From: Desulfovibrio sp. TomC
GTDB lineage: Bacteria > Desulfobacterota > Desulfovibrionia > Desulfovibrionales > Desulfovibrionaceae
Direction of reading: 5' to 3'
NCBI RefSeq assembly: GCF_000801335.2
Contig: NZ_JSEH01000009.1
Coordinates: 1-64,000 of the forward strand
DNA length: 64,000 nt
Under the pieces are notes generated by a model. It did not search any database. It was not told where the DNA came from and saw only the letters and a list, made by a program, of their open reading frames with translations. A program made the position numbers and the translations under genes. How positions within the stretch are numbered: the stretch's first letter is position 1; every line of letters begins with the position of its first letter. Positions 8,516 through 18,115 of the stretch are shown here, in pieces.

Positions 8516-11500
8516 TTCCAGAGGGCCTGCATCTGGTCCAGGAGGCTCTGGATTTCGGCCGCATCATGACGACCCAGGGCCTGTTCCAGCAGGACGGCCG
8601 CCTGCCGGCTGGCGTAGGAGCCGATGGTGGCGGCGGTTCCTTTGAACGTGTGGGCGGCCAGCACGGCCTGCTCATGGTCGCCGTTTTCAACGGCCAGCCG
8701 GGCTTCGGCCAGCCGTTTGGACCCTTCGTCATAACTCGTGTGCAGGAGTCCCCTGAATTGGGGCCAGGACAGGCCCATGGCCTCCCGGGCCTTGCCGGGC
8801 GCAAAGACTTCCAGGCCAAACGCTTGCGACGGCAGGGACGGGAGCGGGCAATTTCCCCGCCAGATAGCTTCCAGGGTGTCTTGCAGGGTGCGATAGTTGA
8901 CGGGTTTGGTGACAAATCCGTCCATACCCGATTCCAGGCATTGCTGGCGCACGTCTTCCACGGCATGGGCCGTCACCGCGATGATGGGCACACCCGGGTC
9001 CAGGGCCGGGAGACCGGCCGGGCCGCCGTTTCGGATGGTCCGGGTGGCCGTGATGCCGTCGATTTCCGGCATCTCGATATCCATGAGCACGGCGTCAAAG
9101 CGCTGTTGGGCCAAGGCGGCGTAGGCTTGCCGGGCCGAGTCGGCCACGGTCAGCGTGTGCCCCATGCGGCCCATGTGCAGCCGGGTGACGGCGGCATTGA
9201 GCTCGTTGTCCTCCACCAACAGGATGCGCAGGGTCTTTTGCCCGGCGGCGACGCCGCCGGCCGGCGCGGCCGCCCGGCGGATCACGGCATCGGCGTTTCC
9301 GGGCAGCAGAAACACGGTGAAGGAGAAGACGCTGCCGGCGCCCAAGCGGCTGGCGACGGCGATATGGCCGCCCATGCGCTCCACGAGTTCCTTGCTGATG
9401 GCCAGCCCCAGGCCCGTGCCGCCGAAGCGTCGGGCGATATGGCCCGGTCCCTGGTTGAAGCTCTCGAAAAGTTCGGCCGAGCGGGTCGGATCGACGCCGA
9501 TGCCGGTATCGCTGACGGTAACAGCCAGCCCGACCCGGCCCGGCGGCGTGTCTGGGGCGGCAACCGGGGCAACCGTCAGGGACACGGTCCCGGCAGCGGT
9601 GAATTTGACCGCATTGCCGAGGAAGTTGAGCAACACCTGACGCAGGCGGCCGGCATCGCCGCGAAGGGCGGTCGGCACGGCCGCGTCTACGGAAACGGTA
9701 AAGGCCAGTCCTTTTTGGCTGGCGGCCAGCGCAACGGTCCGGGCGGCTTCGGCTATGACCTCGCGCACGTCGAAGTCGATGCGTTCCAGGATCAATTTGC
9801 CGGCTTCGATTTTGGAAAAATCCAGAATGTCGTTGACCACGCCAAGCAGGTGCCCGGCCGAGTCGCGGATGGTGCGCAGATGCCCAAGCTGTTCCGGGGT
9901 CGCTGGCCCGGCCAGCAGAACGTCGGTGAGGCCCATGACGGCATTGAGCGGGGTACGGATTTCATGGCTCATGACGGCCAGAAAGACCCCTTTGGCCTGG
10001 GAGGCTTCCTCAGCCACGGTTTTGGCCTGCTCAAGGCTCGCCTGGCGCTGTTTTTCCTGGGTGATGTCGTCAAAAGCCCAGACCACGAGGGAATCCGGAG
10101 CTTCGGGGTTTACCCGCTTGCCGTGGATGCGAATCCAGAATTCCTGGCCGTCCTTGCGAACGACCCGGCATTCCTGGCTGATGGAACCCTGGCTGGCGAG
10201 GACTTGGTCAAATTGTTCCTTGGCCACCATGTCCTGCTCCTGGGTGCTGAGCAACTCGGCGGTATTGCGGCCGATGAGTTCCTCCTGGGGATAGCCGAGC
10301 ATCTCCGCGCCCCGGGCGTTGATATCGGTGCAGATGTCGCCGCGGGTGGTGGCCAGCCCGACTTGCGTGTTGCCAAGCACGACGTCGCGTTGGGCCAGGG
10401 CCTGGCGCAGGGAATTTTCGGCCCGGTGGCGGGTGGTGACGTCGATATAGGAGAACACCCGGCCGATATAGACGCCGTCCTGGCGGATGGGTCCGCTGCG
10501 GCGTTCGATGTAGCGTCCGTCGTGGAGCTCCAGGCAGGTTTCCGACAGGCTTTCGGTGTCGGCCATCAGGCGGTGAAAGAGCAGCCTGACCTCCTGGGCG
10601 CCGACAATCTGGTTGAGGATGGGGCTGAAGCGTTGGAAGGCGTTTTCCCCTGTGGCCCAATCCGGCGGCAGGTTCCAGATTTCCAGAAAGCGTTGGTTGA
10701 GGGCCAGGACTTCAAAGTTCGGAGGAGCGGCGGAGACGCAGACAACGGCTTCGGCCGTGGATTCCAAAATGGCGATATACAGGGCCATCTGGCGCGACAA
10801 CAACTCCTCGGCCCGGCGTCGCGCTTCGATCTCCTCCACCAGACGGGTGTTGGCCGTTGCCAGTTCGGCCGTGCGCTCCTCCACCCGCCGGGCCAGCAGC
10901 AACCGGTGTTCTTCAACCTCGGCCCGGGATTCGCCAAGCCAGCGCGAGGTCTCGCGCAGCCGGGCGGCCATGGCGTTAAAGGCCGTGCCCACCCGGCCCA
11001 GGGCGTCGGCGCTGTTGACGGGCACGGACTGGTCGAGATCCCCGGCCTCCACGGCTTCCAGGGCCTGGCGCAAGGTATCGACCGGCTCAAGCACGAAGCG
11101 GTGGAGCATCAGGTTGAGCAGCCCGGCCAAAAAGATATAGGCCCCGACCACGGCCAGGGCGAAGATGGTCCAGACCTGGGCGGCCAGGGGCGAGGTTTCC
11201 TGTAAGGCGTAGCGCAGCCGCAGGAAACCCAGATCCTGGCCTTTGTCGTCGCGGATGGGTTCGACCAGGGTGGCGGTCAGCCGGTCGTCTTTGGCCGAAA
11301 CGGTAAAGACCCGTCCTGTCGGCAGACTGCCGTCGTTTTCGTTGGCCAGCGGTCCGGCTGCGCTGTCGCCGGCCGTGGCCACGAGACGGCCTGTGGCCGT
11401 GAACAGGCTGGCTTCGGTGACGCCATCGACCCGAACGAGTCGGTTTAAGATGTCTGCGGCGGCGTTTGCCGCCTGGGCCACATGGAGCAGGGGAGCGAGA

Positions 11501-11673
11501 TTTTCCAGGCGGTGGGCGGCCAGAACGCCAAGCAGGGTGCGGGTCCGATTTTGGGCGGCGGCCTGCCGGTCGTTCATATACAGGCGCAAAACACCGCCGA
11601 AAGCTGCCGCAGCAGCCAGGAAAGCGAGTAGAATCGCCGTATTGATCTTGAGTCTCAGGGATACGCCGCGCAT
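8467..11673 (-). CDS. Hybrid sensor histidine kinase (HAMP-PAS-PAS-HK-REC-HPt)
   Basis: 1068 aa. TM1 at about residues 10-32 and TM2 at about 170-192 flank a roughly 140-aa periplasmic sensor. HAMP, coiled coil and two PAS domains (near 295 and 420) follow. The HisKA box is SHEIRTPLN (His near 567), with an N box (LNFLGNAVKF), G boxes (DTGIGVD, GGTGLGLAIS), a receiver with Asp in VLMDIEMP (near 863) and an HPt domain with AAHTFKGTA (His near 1004). It is thus a complete phosphorelay lacking only the final response regulator, which is not adjacent. ATG 11673 is chosen over an upstream TTG because it directly precedes the membrane segment. The stimulus is unknown. The 3' end overlaps the convergent BASS gene. 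Confidence 0.88.
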   Translation of the reverse strand: MRGVSLRLKINTAILLAFLAAAAAFGGVLRLYMNDRQAAAQNRTRTLLGVLAAHRLENLAPLLHVAQAANAAADILNRLVRVDGVTEASLFTATGRLVATAGDSAAGPLANENDGSLPTGRVFTVSAKDDRLTATLVEPIRDDKGQDLGFLRLRYALQETSPLAAQVWTIFALAVVGAYIFLAGLLNLMLHRFVLEPVDTLRQALEAVEAGDLDQSVPVNSADALGRVGTAFNAMAARLRETSRWLGESRAEVEEHRLLLARRVEERTAELATANTRLVEEIEARRRAEELLSRQMALYIAILESTAEAVVCVSAAPPNFEVLALNQRFLEIWNLPPDWATGENAFQRFSPILNQIVGAQEVRLLFHRLMADTESLSETCLELHDGRYIERRSGPIRQDGVYIGRVFSYIDVTTRHRAENSLRQALAQRDVVLGNTQVGLATTRGDICTDINARGAEMLGYPQEELIGRNTAELLSTQEQDMVAKEQFDQVLASQGSISQECRVVRKDGQEFWIRIHGKRVNPEAPDSLVVWAFDDITQEKQRQASLEQAKTVAEEASQAKGVFLAVMSHEIRTPLNAVMGLTDVLLAGPATPEQLGHLRTIRDSAGHLLGVVNDILDFSKIEAGKLILERIDFDVREVIAEAARTVALAASQKGLAFTVSVDAAVPTALRGDAGRLRQVLLNFLGNAVKFTAAGTVSLTVAPVAAPDTPPGRVGLAVTVSDTGIGVDPTRSAELFESFNQGPGHIARRFGGTGLGLAISKELVERMGGHIAVASRLGAGSVFSFTVFLLPGNADAVIRRAAAPAGGVAAGQKTLRILLVEDNELNAAVTRLHMGRMGHTLTVADSARQAYAALAQQRFDAVLMDIEMPEIDGITATRTIRNGGPAGLPALDPGVPIIAVTAHAVEDVRQQCLESGMDGFVTKPVNYRTLQDTLEAIWRGNCPLPSLPSQAFGLEVFAPGKAREAMGLSWPQFRGLLHTSYDEGSKRLAEARLAVENGDHEQAVLAAHTFKGTAATIGSYASRQAAVLLEQALGRHDAAEIQSLLDQMQALWNQVRLALETWTCPDEG

Positions 11674-11819
11674 GAAGTGTCCGCCGCCTCGCTCCGACAA
11701 ACCCCGCTGGCCGGGGATTGCCGGGAAAAACCGCGTTGCAGCGGCTGGCAGTATGAATTTCTAGCTTTCTTAAAAACAACCGGGAAAGGTGTCAAAGCCT
11801 TTGCGAGGGGGGGGCCGTG

Positions 11820-12296
11820 TCAGCGCGCCACCCGGTTGGCCGCGTAATAACTGGAGCGCCAGTAGGGGGCCAGCAGATACTCCTGGCGCACCCGGCCGCC
11901 CGAGGAAGGGCTGTGAATGAAGCCCCCGTGGCCGTCAAAGATGCCCACGTGGAGGCTGGAGAGTTTGCCCGAGGGCGCAAAAAAGATCAGATCGCCGGCT
12001 TGCAGTTCTTCCCGGGGCACGGGGCGTCCGGCCATGAGTTGATCCTGGGTGCGGCGCGGCAGGCGGATGCCGTGGCGGGCGTAGACCCATTGGACAAAGC
12101 CCGAACAGTCAAAGCCCTGCCCCGGCGACTCGCCCGCCGCACGATAGGGCGTGCCGATCTGGGATTTTGCCGTCTCCAGCAGGGTCTCCTGGGCCGGGGC
12201 CAGGGAAACCGGTTCGCGGCCGCCCCCGGAAAAGGCGCAGCCGCCAAGGGAGAGGGCGCACAGGAGCAGCAGGGTGATGCGGCAGGTGACAGACAT
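11820..12296 (-). CDS. NlpC/P60 cell-wall peptidase lipoprotein
   Basis: 158 aa with a lipoprotein signal (LLLLCALSLGGC, lipid-bearing Cys at about residue 20) and an NlpC/P60 domain: nucleophile in FDCSGFVQWVYA, His in LHVGIFDG and a third polar residue in FIHSPSS. Predicted to cut D-gamma-glutamyl-meso-diaminopimelate bonds in peptidoglycan at the outer membrane. It is close to the family minimum with no extra binding domains. GGAGG lies 10-14 nt before the ATG. It stands between the kinase and the MBL-fold gene on the same strand; no functional link is evident. Confidence 0.87.
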   Translation of the reverse strand: MSVTCRITLLLLCALSLGGCAFSGGGREPVSLAPAQETLLETAKSQIGTPYRAAGESPGQGFDCSGFVQWVYARHGIRLPRRTQDQLMAGRPVPREELQAGDLIFFAPSGKLSSLHVGIFDGHGGFIHSPSSGGRVRQEYLLAPYWRSSYYAANRVAR

Positions 12297-12347
12297 GATC
12301 CCGGACCTCCGTCCAGGAGATGAGCAAATCCCGTGCCGCTGCCCAGG

Positions 12348-13076
12348 CTAGCGTAAATCCCGGACCCGGACCTCGATGCCGTCGCCGGCCAGAAGGGCCG
12401 CGAGCTGCTTGGGGTCGGTGTCGCCGTAGTGATACGGATACAGCACCTTGGGCCGCACCATGCGGGCGGCCTTGGCCGCCATCTCCGGGGTCATGGTGTA
12501 GGGCAGGTTCATGGGCAAAAAGGCGATGTCCACCCCGGCCAGCGCGGCCATTTCCGGGATGTCCTCGGTGTCGCCGGCCACATAAACCCGCTTGTCGCCA
12601 AAGGTCAGGACGTAGCCGTTGCCGCGGCCCTTGGGATGAAACGGGTCGCCGGAGTCGCGCTTGTGGACGATGTTATAGGCCGGCACGGCGGCAATGGCGA
12701 TGCCAAGCCGTTCGGTTGTCTGGCCGTTTTCCAGGACCACGCCCCGGCCGAGCTTTTCCAGGCCGGCTCCGGTCAAGATGATCGGGGTGTCGGGGCTGGT
12801 GAGATGGCCCAGGGCGTCGGGGTCGAGGTGGTCGCCGTGTTCGTGGGTCAACAGAACCAGATCGGCCGGGGGCATGGCGCTGTAGTCGCCCACTTTGCCG
12901 TACGGATCAACATAGATGATTTTGCCGGCAAAATCGAAGCGCAGGGAGCCGTGGCCGATAAAGGTCACGGTCAGCGGTCCGCCGGTGGTCTCGAAGGTGT
13001 CGGATGTCGGGGCGGCCGTCGCCGGTTGGGCGCAGGTCGCCACCAGAGCCAGGGCCAGAAGGGTTTCAAGCAGCAT
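12348..13076 (-). CDS. Exported metallo-beta-lactamase-fold hydrolase
   Basis: 242 aa with an N-terminal signal peptide (MLLETLLALALVATCAQPATAAP) and an MBL fold: GHGSLRF, LTHEHGDHLD (HxHxDH zinc motif), VAGDTEDIPEM and a final PYHYGDTDP. It is of the UlaG/UPF0173 type, whose substrates range from ascorbate-6-phosphate to unknown; a periplasmic location is unusual for UlaG itself, so I assign no substrate. The frame is open to 13262, but the ATG at 13076 has AAGGAGG at good spacing and starts the signal peptide. Confidence 0.82.
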   Translation of the reverse strand: MLLETLLALALVATCAQPATAAPTSDTFETTGGPLTVTFIGHGSLRFDFAGKIIYVDPYGKVGDYSAMPPADLVLLTHEHGDHLDPDALGHLTSPDTPIILTGAGLEKLGRGVVLENGQTTERLGIAIAAVPAYNIVHKRDSGDPFHPKGRGNGYVLTFGDKRVYVAGDTEDIPEMAALAGVDIAFLPMNLPYTMTPEMAAKAARMVRPKVLYPYHYGDTDPKQLAALLAGDGIEVRVRDLR

Positions 13077-13276
13077 GGCAGGCCTCCTTGCCTCAGGATG
13101 CATGGTAGCCGGACCGGGAGCCGGGCGCAAGGGCCGGCGCTGCCCCGTCGCCCGTCTTTGGCCGGATCGCCGCGGACTCGTCGCCGGACCCGGGAGAGAA
13201 CGGATGTTGTTTTTAGTTGTCGTTACGGCGGCACCTGTCCTACTATCCTCGTAATCTGCCAAAGGAGGCGGCCATC

Positions 13277-14329
<1,053 letters not shown>

Positions 14330-14612
14330 GGGCGCGTCCGTTCGCCGCGGCCTCGTCCGGGGTGTGGCCGGGCCGCACTGCACAGGGGTTCCTCCGGCTG
14401 CCCGCTTCACCGGCGGGCAGCCCCGTGGATGGGCCGGAACAAAGGCCGCAGCCGGACGCCAGGGCTTGGGCCGTGCCGGCCGCGACCGGCGCTCAGAGGG
14501 TCCGGGACGTTTGGGCCAGGGCGTCTTGCCCCTGTAACCAGTCGGTCGGGGCCGGCGACCAACCGCGTAATGGGCGGCAATGCCGCTCAAACCACGCGGG
14601 AGGTTAATCCCC

Positions 14613-15113
14613 ATGAAGAAGTTGTTTTATGGAATGCTCACCCTGGCCATCCTGATCGGCTCGGCCTATGCAGTGGCTGCCGGTCCCGGCCCGGGCGGTC
14701 CTGGCGGACCCGGACCGGAAGGATTGCTTGACAGGCTGCTGTCGCTTAAACTGACCGACGCCCAGAAACATGATGTGGCCGTGGTGCTCAAGCACAACCG
14801 GCCGGCCTTCGAGTCCGGCATGGCGGCCATGCGCGCCGCCTTTGACGGCATGCGCGACGTCATGCGGGCCGATCCCGGCAATGAGACCAGTGTGCGCCAG
14901 GCCAGTCGGGCCATCGGCGTCGCCGCTGAGAACATGGCCGTGCTGCGGGGCAAGGTTGAAGCCACGCTGCTGACCCTGCTGACCCCGGAGCAGCGAACAA
15001 TTTGGGAAGAGGTCGGGAAGCCGCCGATGCCCAGGGACCCCAAGGAGCGATTTCATGCCGGCCGCGAGTTGGTCAATGATTGGATCGACACCCACGCCGG
15101 TACGGACAGCTAA
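14613..15113 (+). CDS. Spy/CnrX-like periplasmic stress sensor protein
   Basis: 166 aa. It has a signal peptide (MKKLFYGMLTLAILIGSAYAVAAG), a short Gly-Pro repeat (GPGPGGPGGPGPEG) and a helical domain with LKLTDAQKHDVAVVLKHNR and LTPEQRTIWEEVG, the LTxxQ-type motifs of Spy/CpxP and the periplasmic metal sensor family that includes CnrX and ZraP. It starts a four-gene unit with an ECF sigma factor 13 bp downstream, so it most likely senses an envelope stress or metal and controls the sigma factor through the downstream membrane protein. GGGAGG lies 12 nt before the ATG. Confidence 0.78.
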   Translation: MKKLFYGMLTLAILIGSAYAVAAGPGPGGPGGPGPEGLLDRLLSLKLTDAQKHDVAVVLKHNRPAFESGMAAMRAAFDGMRDVMRADPGNETSVRQASRAIGVAAENMAVLRGKVEATLLTLLTPEQRTIWEEVGKPPMPRDPKERFHAGRELVNDWIDTHAGTDS

Positions 15114-15126
15114 ACTCCGGAGCGTT

Positions 15127-15717
15127 ATGGTCGAAGCGGTGGTAGACATGGAGGACGCCCGGGTCCTGAAGGCGATTCGGGGCGGCGACGTGGATGCCTA
15201 CGCGACAATCATGACCAAGTACCAGGGGCGCGTATCCGGGATTGTTTCCGGACACGCGCCCCGGGACCGGGTGGCTGAACTGACCCATGAGGTGTTTGTG
15301 CGGGCGTATCGCTCCTTGGACGGCTACCGGGGGGAAAGTCCCCTGGGACACTGGCTGGCCAAGGTGGCGGTGCGTACCTGCCACGATTTCTGGCGGGCGC
15401 AGTATCGCATCAAGGAGCGCTCGGAAAGTGATCTGTCCGATGAATGCCGGGCCTTTGCCGAAGAAGCGGCGGCCCTGGCCACGGGCGAGGCCGCCGAGGA
15501 GACGGCCTCGCGCCGGGAAGCCGAGGATTTGTTGCGCTGGGCTTTGGACAAGCTGTCGGCCACGGACCGCATGGTGGTGACCCTGACCCATCTGGAAGAG
15601 CGATCCGTGGCCGAAGCGGCCGAGATGCTTGGGATGAGCGTCCCCAACGTCAAGGTGCGGGCCTTTCGGGCCAGGAAAAAGCTCCGGGAGATACTTGGCG
15701 ATGTCATCGGCGCGTAA
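15127..15717 (+). CDS. ECF-family RNA polymerase sigma factor
   Basis: 196 aa. Region 2 (ELTHEVFVRAYRSLDGYRGESPLGHWLAKVAVRTCHDFWR, about residues 55-95) and region 4 (LDKLSATDRMVVTLTHLEERSVAEAAEMLGMSVPNVKVRAFRARKKLREIL, about 140-190) are intact with no region 3, the ECF layout. CCGGAG precedes the ATG at 15127. The following anti-sigma-like gene starts 10 bp after the stop and a Spy-like gene lies on each side, as in CnrYXH-type modules. It probably transcribes its own operon; no autoregulatory promoter could be recognised. Confidence 0.88.
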   Translation: MVEAVVDMEDARVLKAIRGGDVDAYATIMTKYQGRVSGIVSGHAPRDRVAELTHEVFVRAYRSLDGYRGESPLGHWLAKVAVRTCHDFWRAQYRIKERSESDLSDECRAFAEEAAALATGEAAEETASRREAEDLLRWALDKLSATDRMVVTLTHLEERSVAEAAEMLGMSVPNVKVRAFRARKKLREILGDVIGA

Positions 15718-15727
15718 GGAGGACTCC

Positions 15728-16192
15728 ATGGACGGAAACGATTCACGGCGCATCGACCGCCTGGAAGCGGTGTTACGGGCGGCCCACGCCCGTCGGCCCG
15801 CACCCCTGCCCGAGGCCGGGTTGGCCGGCTCGGTACTGGCCGCCATCAAGGCGACGCCTGCTGTCGCAGCGACGCCGGCCGACGCTTCCCAGCGCATCGA
15901 CCGCCTGGAAGCCGTGCTGCAACGAGCCCAGGCCAATCGCCCTGCGCCGCCCCTGGACCCAGGCCTGGCCGCATCGGTGCTGGCCACGCTTCGGGCCGAG
16001 TCGGCCGAGGCGGACGGGGCTGTTGTCCAGGAAAACCGGGTGTTGTGGCGCATGGCCGCCGGAGCCGGACTGTTGGCCGTGGCCACGGTCCTTGTCGCCC
16101 TGACGTTTGGTTCGGGGCTTGAGGAAGAACTGGGACGCCTGTTGTTTTATGATCCCAGCGGCCAGGTCCTGGTTTCCCTGCTTGGCGTGTAA
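15728..16192 (+). CDS. Putative membrane anti-sigma factor with duplicated N-terminal segment
   Basis: 154 aa with one membrane segment (AAGAGLLAVATVLVALTFG, about 118-136) and a cytoplasmic N-terminus made of two copies of a 45-aa unit. Each copy starts RIDRLEAVL and ends in (A/G)SVLA(A/T)(I/L)(K/R)A (residues about 7-50 and 54-97). Position between the ECF sigma and a Spy-like periplasmic protein, topology and size all fit an anti-sigma factor, with each unit a possible sigma-binding hairpin; no zinc motif is present. AAGGAGG lies 7 nt before the ATG. This is inference from context rather than a recognised family. Confidence 0.65.
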   Translation: MDGNDSRRIDRLEAVLRAAHARRPAPLPEAGLAGSVLAAIKATPAVAATPADASQRIDRLEAVLQRAQANRPAPPLDPGLAASVLATLRAESAEADGAVVQENRVLWRMAAGAGLLAVATVLVALTFGSGLEEELGRLLFYDPSGQVLVSLLGV

Positions 16193-16201
16193 GGTGTGCG
16201 C

Positions 16202-16972
16202 ATGAATAAGAAAACAGCCATGGTTTTGGCCGGGCTGGTGCTGTTTGCCTCGGGTGCGGTCATGGGCTTTATCGCCTCCCGCCTGCTCGGCGACCGAGGA
16301 CCCCTGGCCATGATCCACGGCGACCCCCGCCAATTTGCGGCCATGGCCCTGCACCGCATGTCCAGCGACCTCGATTTGACCGACGAACAGCAGGAAAAAC
16401 TGCGGCCGCTGATCATGGATACGGCCCGCCAGATCCTGGCCATCCGTCGGGAACAGGAACCGCGTATCCGGGAACTCATTACCACGAGCATCGAGCTGAC
16501 CAAGGCGATGCTCACTCCCGAACAACGCGAGAAATTTTCAGCCACCATGGCCCGGCTGGAATCCCGGCGTAAAGCCATGGACCGTTTTGGTCCGCCGCCG
16601 CCGCCGCCGGGCATGGAAGGCTATCCGCCGCCGCCAGGCATGGAAGGGATGCCCCCGCCGCCGCATGGCTTCGGCCCGCCGCCGGGCATGGAAGGTTTCC
16701 CGCCGCCGCATGGCTTCGGCCCGCCGCCGGGCATGGAAGGTTTCCCGCCGCCGCCGCCGGATCTGTTTGATCCGGAGTGGGATCTGCCGCCCCCCGGCCC
16801 GCACCCGGGACCGCCGCCAGGGGACCGCCCCGGGTCGCCCCCGGCCCGTCCGTCCGGACAGCCTCCTGCGGCAGGTGCCCCGCAACAGTCTGAAACTTCA
16901 GGCAAGAGCGCGGTGTCGCCCCCGGCCGAAACCGGTAAGGCCCCGGACCCTGCGCCCAAGACCGCCCCATAA
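16202..16972 (+). CDS. Spy-like membrane-anchored periplasmic protein with proline-rich tail
   Basis: 256 aa. An N-terminal membrane anchor or signal (AMVLAGLVLFASGAVMGFIAS) is followed by a Spy/CpxP-type helical domain (LDLTDEQQEKLRPLI...LTPEQREKFSATMARLESRRKAM, about residues 55-120). A 130-aa low-complexity tail follows, made of PPPPGMEG and HGFGPPPGMEGFPPP units. Two tail units are exact 45-bp copies (16664-16708 and 16709-16753). It is the last gene of the ECF module. ATG 16202 follows AAGG; a GTG at 16196 is also possible. The tail could span the peptidoglycan or bind metal or protein partners. Confidence 0.72.
   Translation: MNKKTAMVLAGLVLFASGAVMGFIASRLLGDRGPLAMIHGDPRQFAAMALHRMSSDLDLTDEQQEKLRPLIMDTARQILAIRREQEPRIRELITTSIELTKAMLTPEQREKFSATMARLESRRKAMDRFGPPPPPPGMEGYPPPPGMEGMPPPPHGFGPPPGMEGFPPPHGFGPPPGMEGFPPPPPDLFDPEWDLPPPGPHPGPPPGDRPGSPPARPSGQPPAAGAPQQSETSGKSAVSPPAETGKAPDPAPKTAP
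16664..16753 (+). repeat. Two exact 45-bp tandem repeats within the Spy-like gene
   Basis: Unit 16664-16708 is repeated base for base at 16709-16753 and encodes HGFGPPPGMEGFPPP each time, flanked by degenerate versions. Exact identity implies recent expansion or conversion, and copy number is likely variable between strains. Confidence 0.9.
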
Positions 16973-17143
16973 TCGTTTTTCTGTTCCCCTGCTTCGCCTT
17001 TTCTGGCAATACTGGCCTCATCCTCTGGCGGACCGCACCCCTGGCGCGGTCCGCCACAACGCCAACGCGCGCTCTGCCATGGCTGCGTCCAGCGGCTTTC
17101 GCCTCACCCGTCGTTTGGCAACGGGCGCGCCAAGGAGAAGAAC

Positions 17144-17854
17144 ATGCCAGTACCGTGCGACGCATCCCCTTCCCGACGCCAGGTGTTACGTCTTGCCGCC
17201 GGAGCAAGTCTCATGCTTTTGGCCGGCGGAATGCTCCGTCCCGGACAGGCCCGGGCCGCCACTTTTGCCGCCCCGCCCCTGCCGTATGCCGAAAACGCCC
17301 TGGAGCCGGTCATTTCGGCCAAAACCGTGGGCTTTCATTACGGCAAACATACCCTTGGCTATTTTGACAACGCCAACAAGCTGGTGGCCGACACCCCGCT
17401 GGCCGGGCAGCCCCTGGACAAAGTGTTTCTGGCGGCCGCCAAAGACCCCAAGCTGGTGGGGCTTTTTCGCAATACGGCCCAGGCCTGGAACCATGTGTTT
17501 TACTGGAACGGCCTTACGGCCGGCGGCGGCGGCGCGCCTTCGGGCAAGCTGGCCAAGGCCGTTGAGACCTCGTTTGGCAGCCTTGAGGCCTGCCAGAAGG
17601 CCCTGGCCGAGGCGGCCGCGACCCAGTTCGGCAGCGGCTGGGCCTGGCTGGCGGCCGATGGGGCCGGCAAATTGTCGGTGGTCAAGACCGGCAACGCCGA
17701 CAATCCCATGCAGGACGGGTTAAAGCCCCTGTGGGTCATCGACGTCTGGGAACACGCCTATTATCTGGACTACCAGAACCGGCGGGCCGACTACATCAAG
17801 GGTGTGTTGGAAAAGCTTATGAACTGGGACTTCGCAGCGAAAAATCTCGGCTGA
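17144..17854 (+). CDS. sodB: Exported Fe/Mn superoxide dismutase
   Basis: 236 aa. A twin-arginine signal (SRRQVLRLAAGASLMLLAGGM, residues 9-29) precedes a complete SOD: metal ligands in GFHYGKHTLGY, AWNHVFYWNGL, DVWEHAYYLDY. GGGGAPSG and QFGSGWAWL match the iron-type subfamily. Tat export implies that the protein folds and takes up metal in the cytoplasm, then detoxifies superoxide in the periplasm, as described for the exported Fe-SOD of D. vulgaris. AAGGAG precedes the ATG. A strong terminator follows. The 171-bp gap before it holds no gene. Confidence 0.9.
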   Translation: MPVPCDASPSRRQVLRLAAGASLMLLAGGMLRPGQARAATFAAPPLPYAENALEPVISAKTVGFHYGKHTLGYFDNANKLVADTPLAGQPLDKVFLAAAKDPKLVGLFRNTAQAWNHVFYWNGLTAGGGGAPSGKLAKAVETSFGSLEACQKALAEAAATQFGSGWAWLAADGAGKLSVVKTGNADNPMQDGLKPLWVIDVWEHAYYLDYQNRRADYIKGVLEKLMNWDFAAKNLG

Positions 17855-17944
17855 GCCCGCGACCAATCCCGCTCCCCGGGTGAGCCGACTGCGGCCGGTC
17901 CACCCGGGCCAGCCGCCCGGCGGATCGTTCGACCGGAAAAGGAC

Positions 17945-17979
17945 AAGGAACCATGGACTGCCATGGTTCCTTTTTTTTT
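17945..17979 (+). terminator. Terminator after sodB
   Basis: A 12-bp perfect stem AAGGAACCATGG/CCATGGTTCCTT with a 4-nt loop and a run of nine further T residues, 90 bp past the sodB stop. Confidence 0.92.
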
Positions 17980-18115
17980 GCTTCTTTGGCGTTCCCTCAT
18001 GGAATTGACCCCTGCGCAGGTTGGGGGTAGCGGTCTCTTCGGAGGAGACTTCCTCCCTGTTGCATGGCAGTTGCGTCATTCTTGCAGGTAGGCCGACGAC
18101 CAATGAGGAGATGGC

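Noticed and set aside
8443-11205. A 920-codon plus-strand frame opposite the histidine kinase
   Set aside because: The minus strand carries every motif of a hybrid kinase in order; the plus frame has none.
14330-14612. Small ORFs after the aldolase gene
   Set aside because: Arg/Pro/Ala-rich translations in several frames typical of GC-rich non-coding DNA; no ribosome site or recognisable motif.
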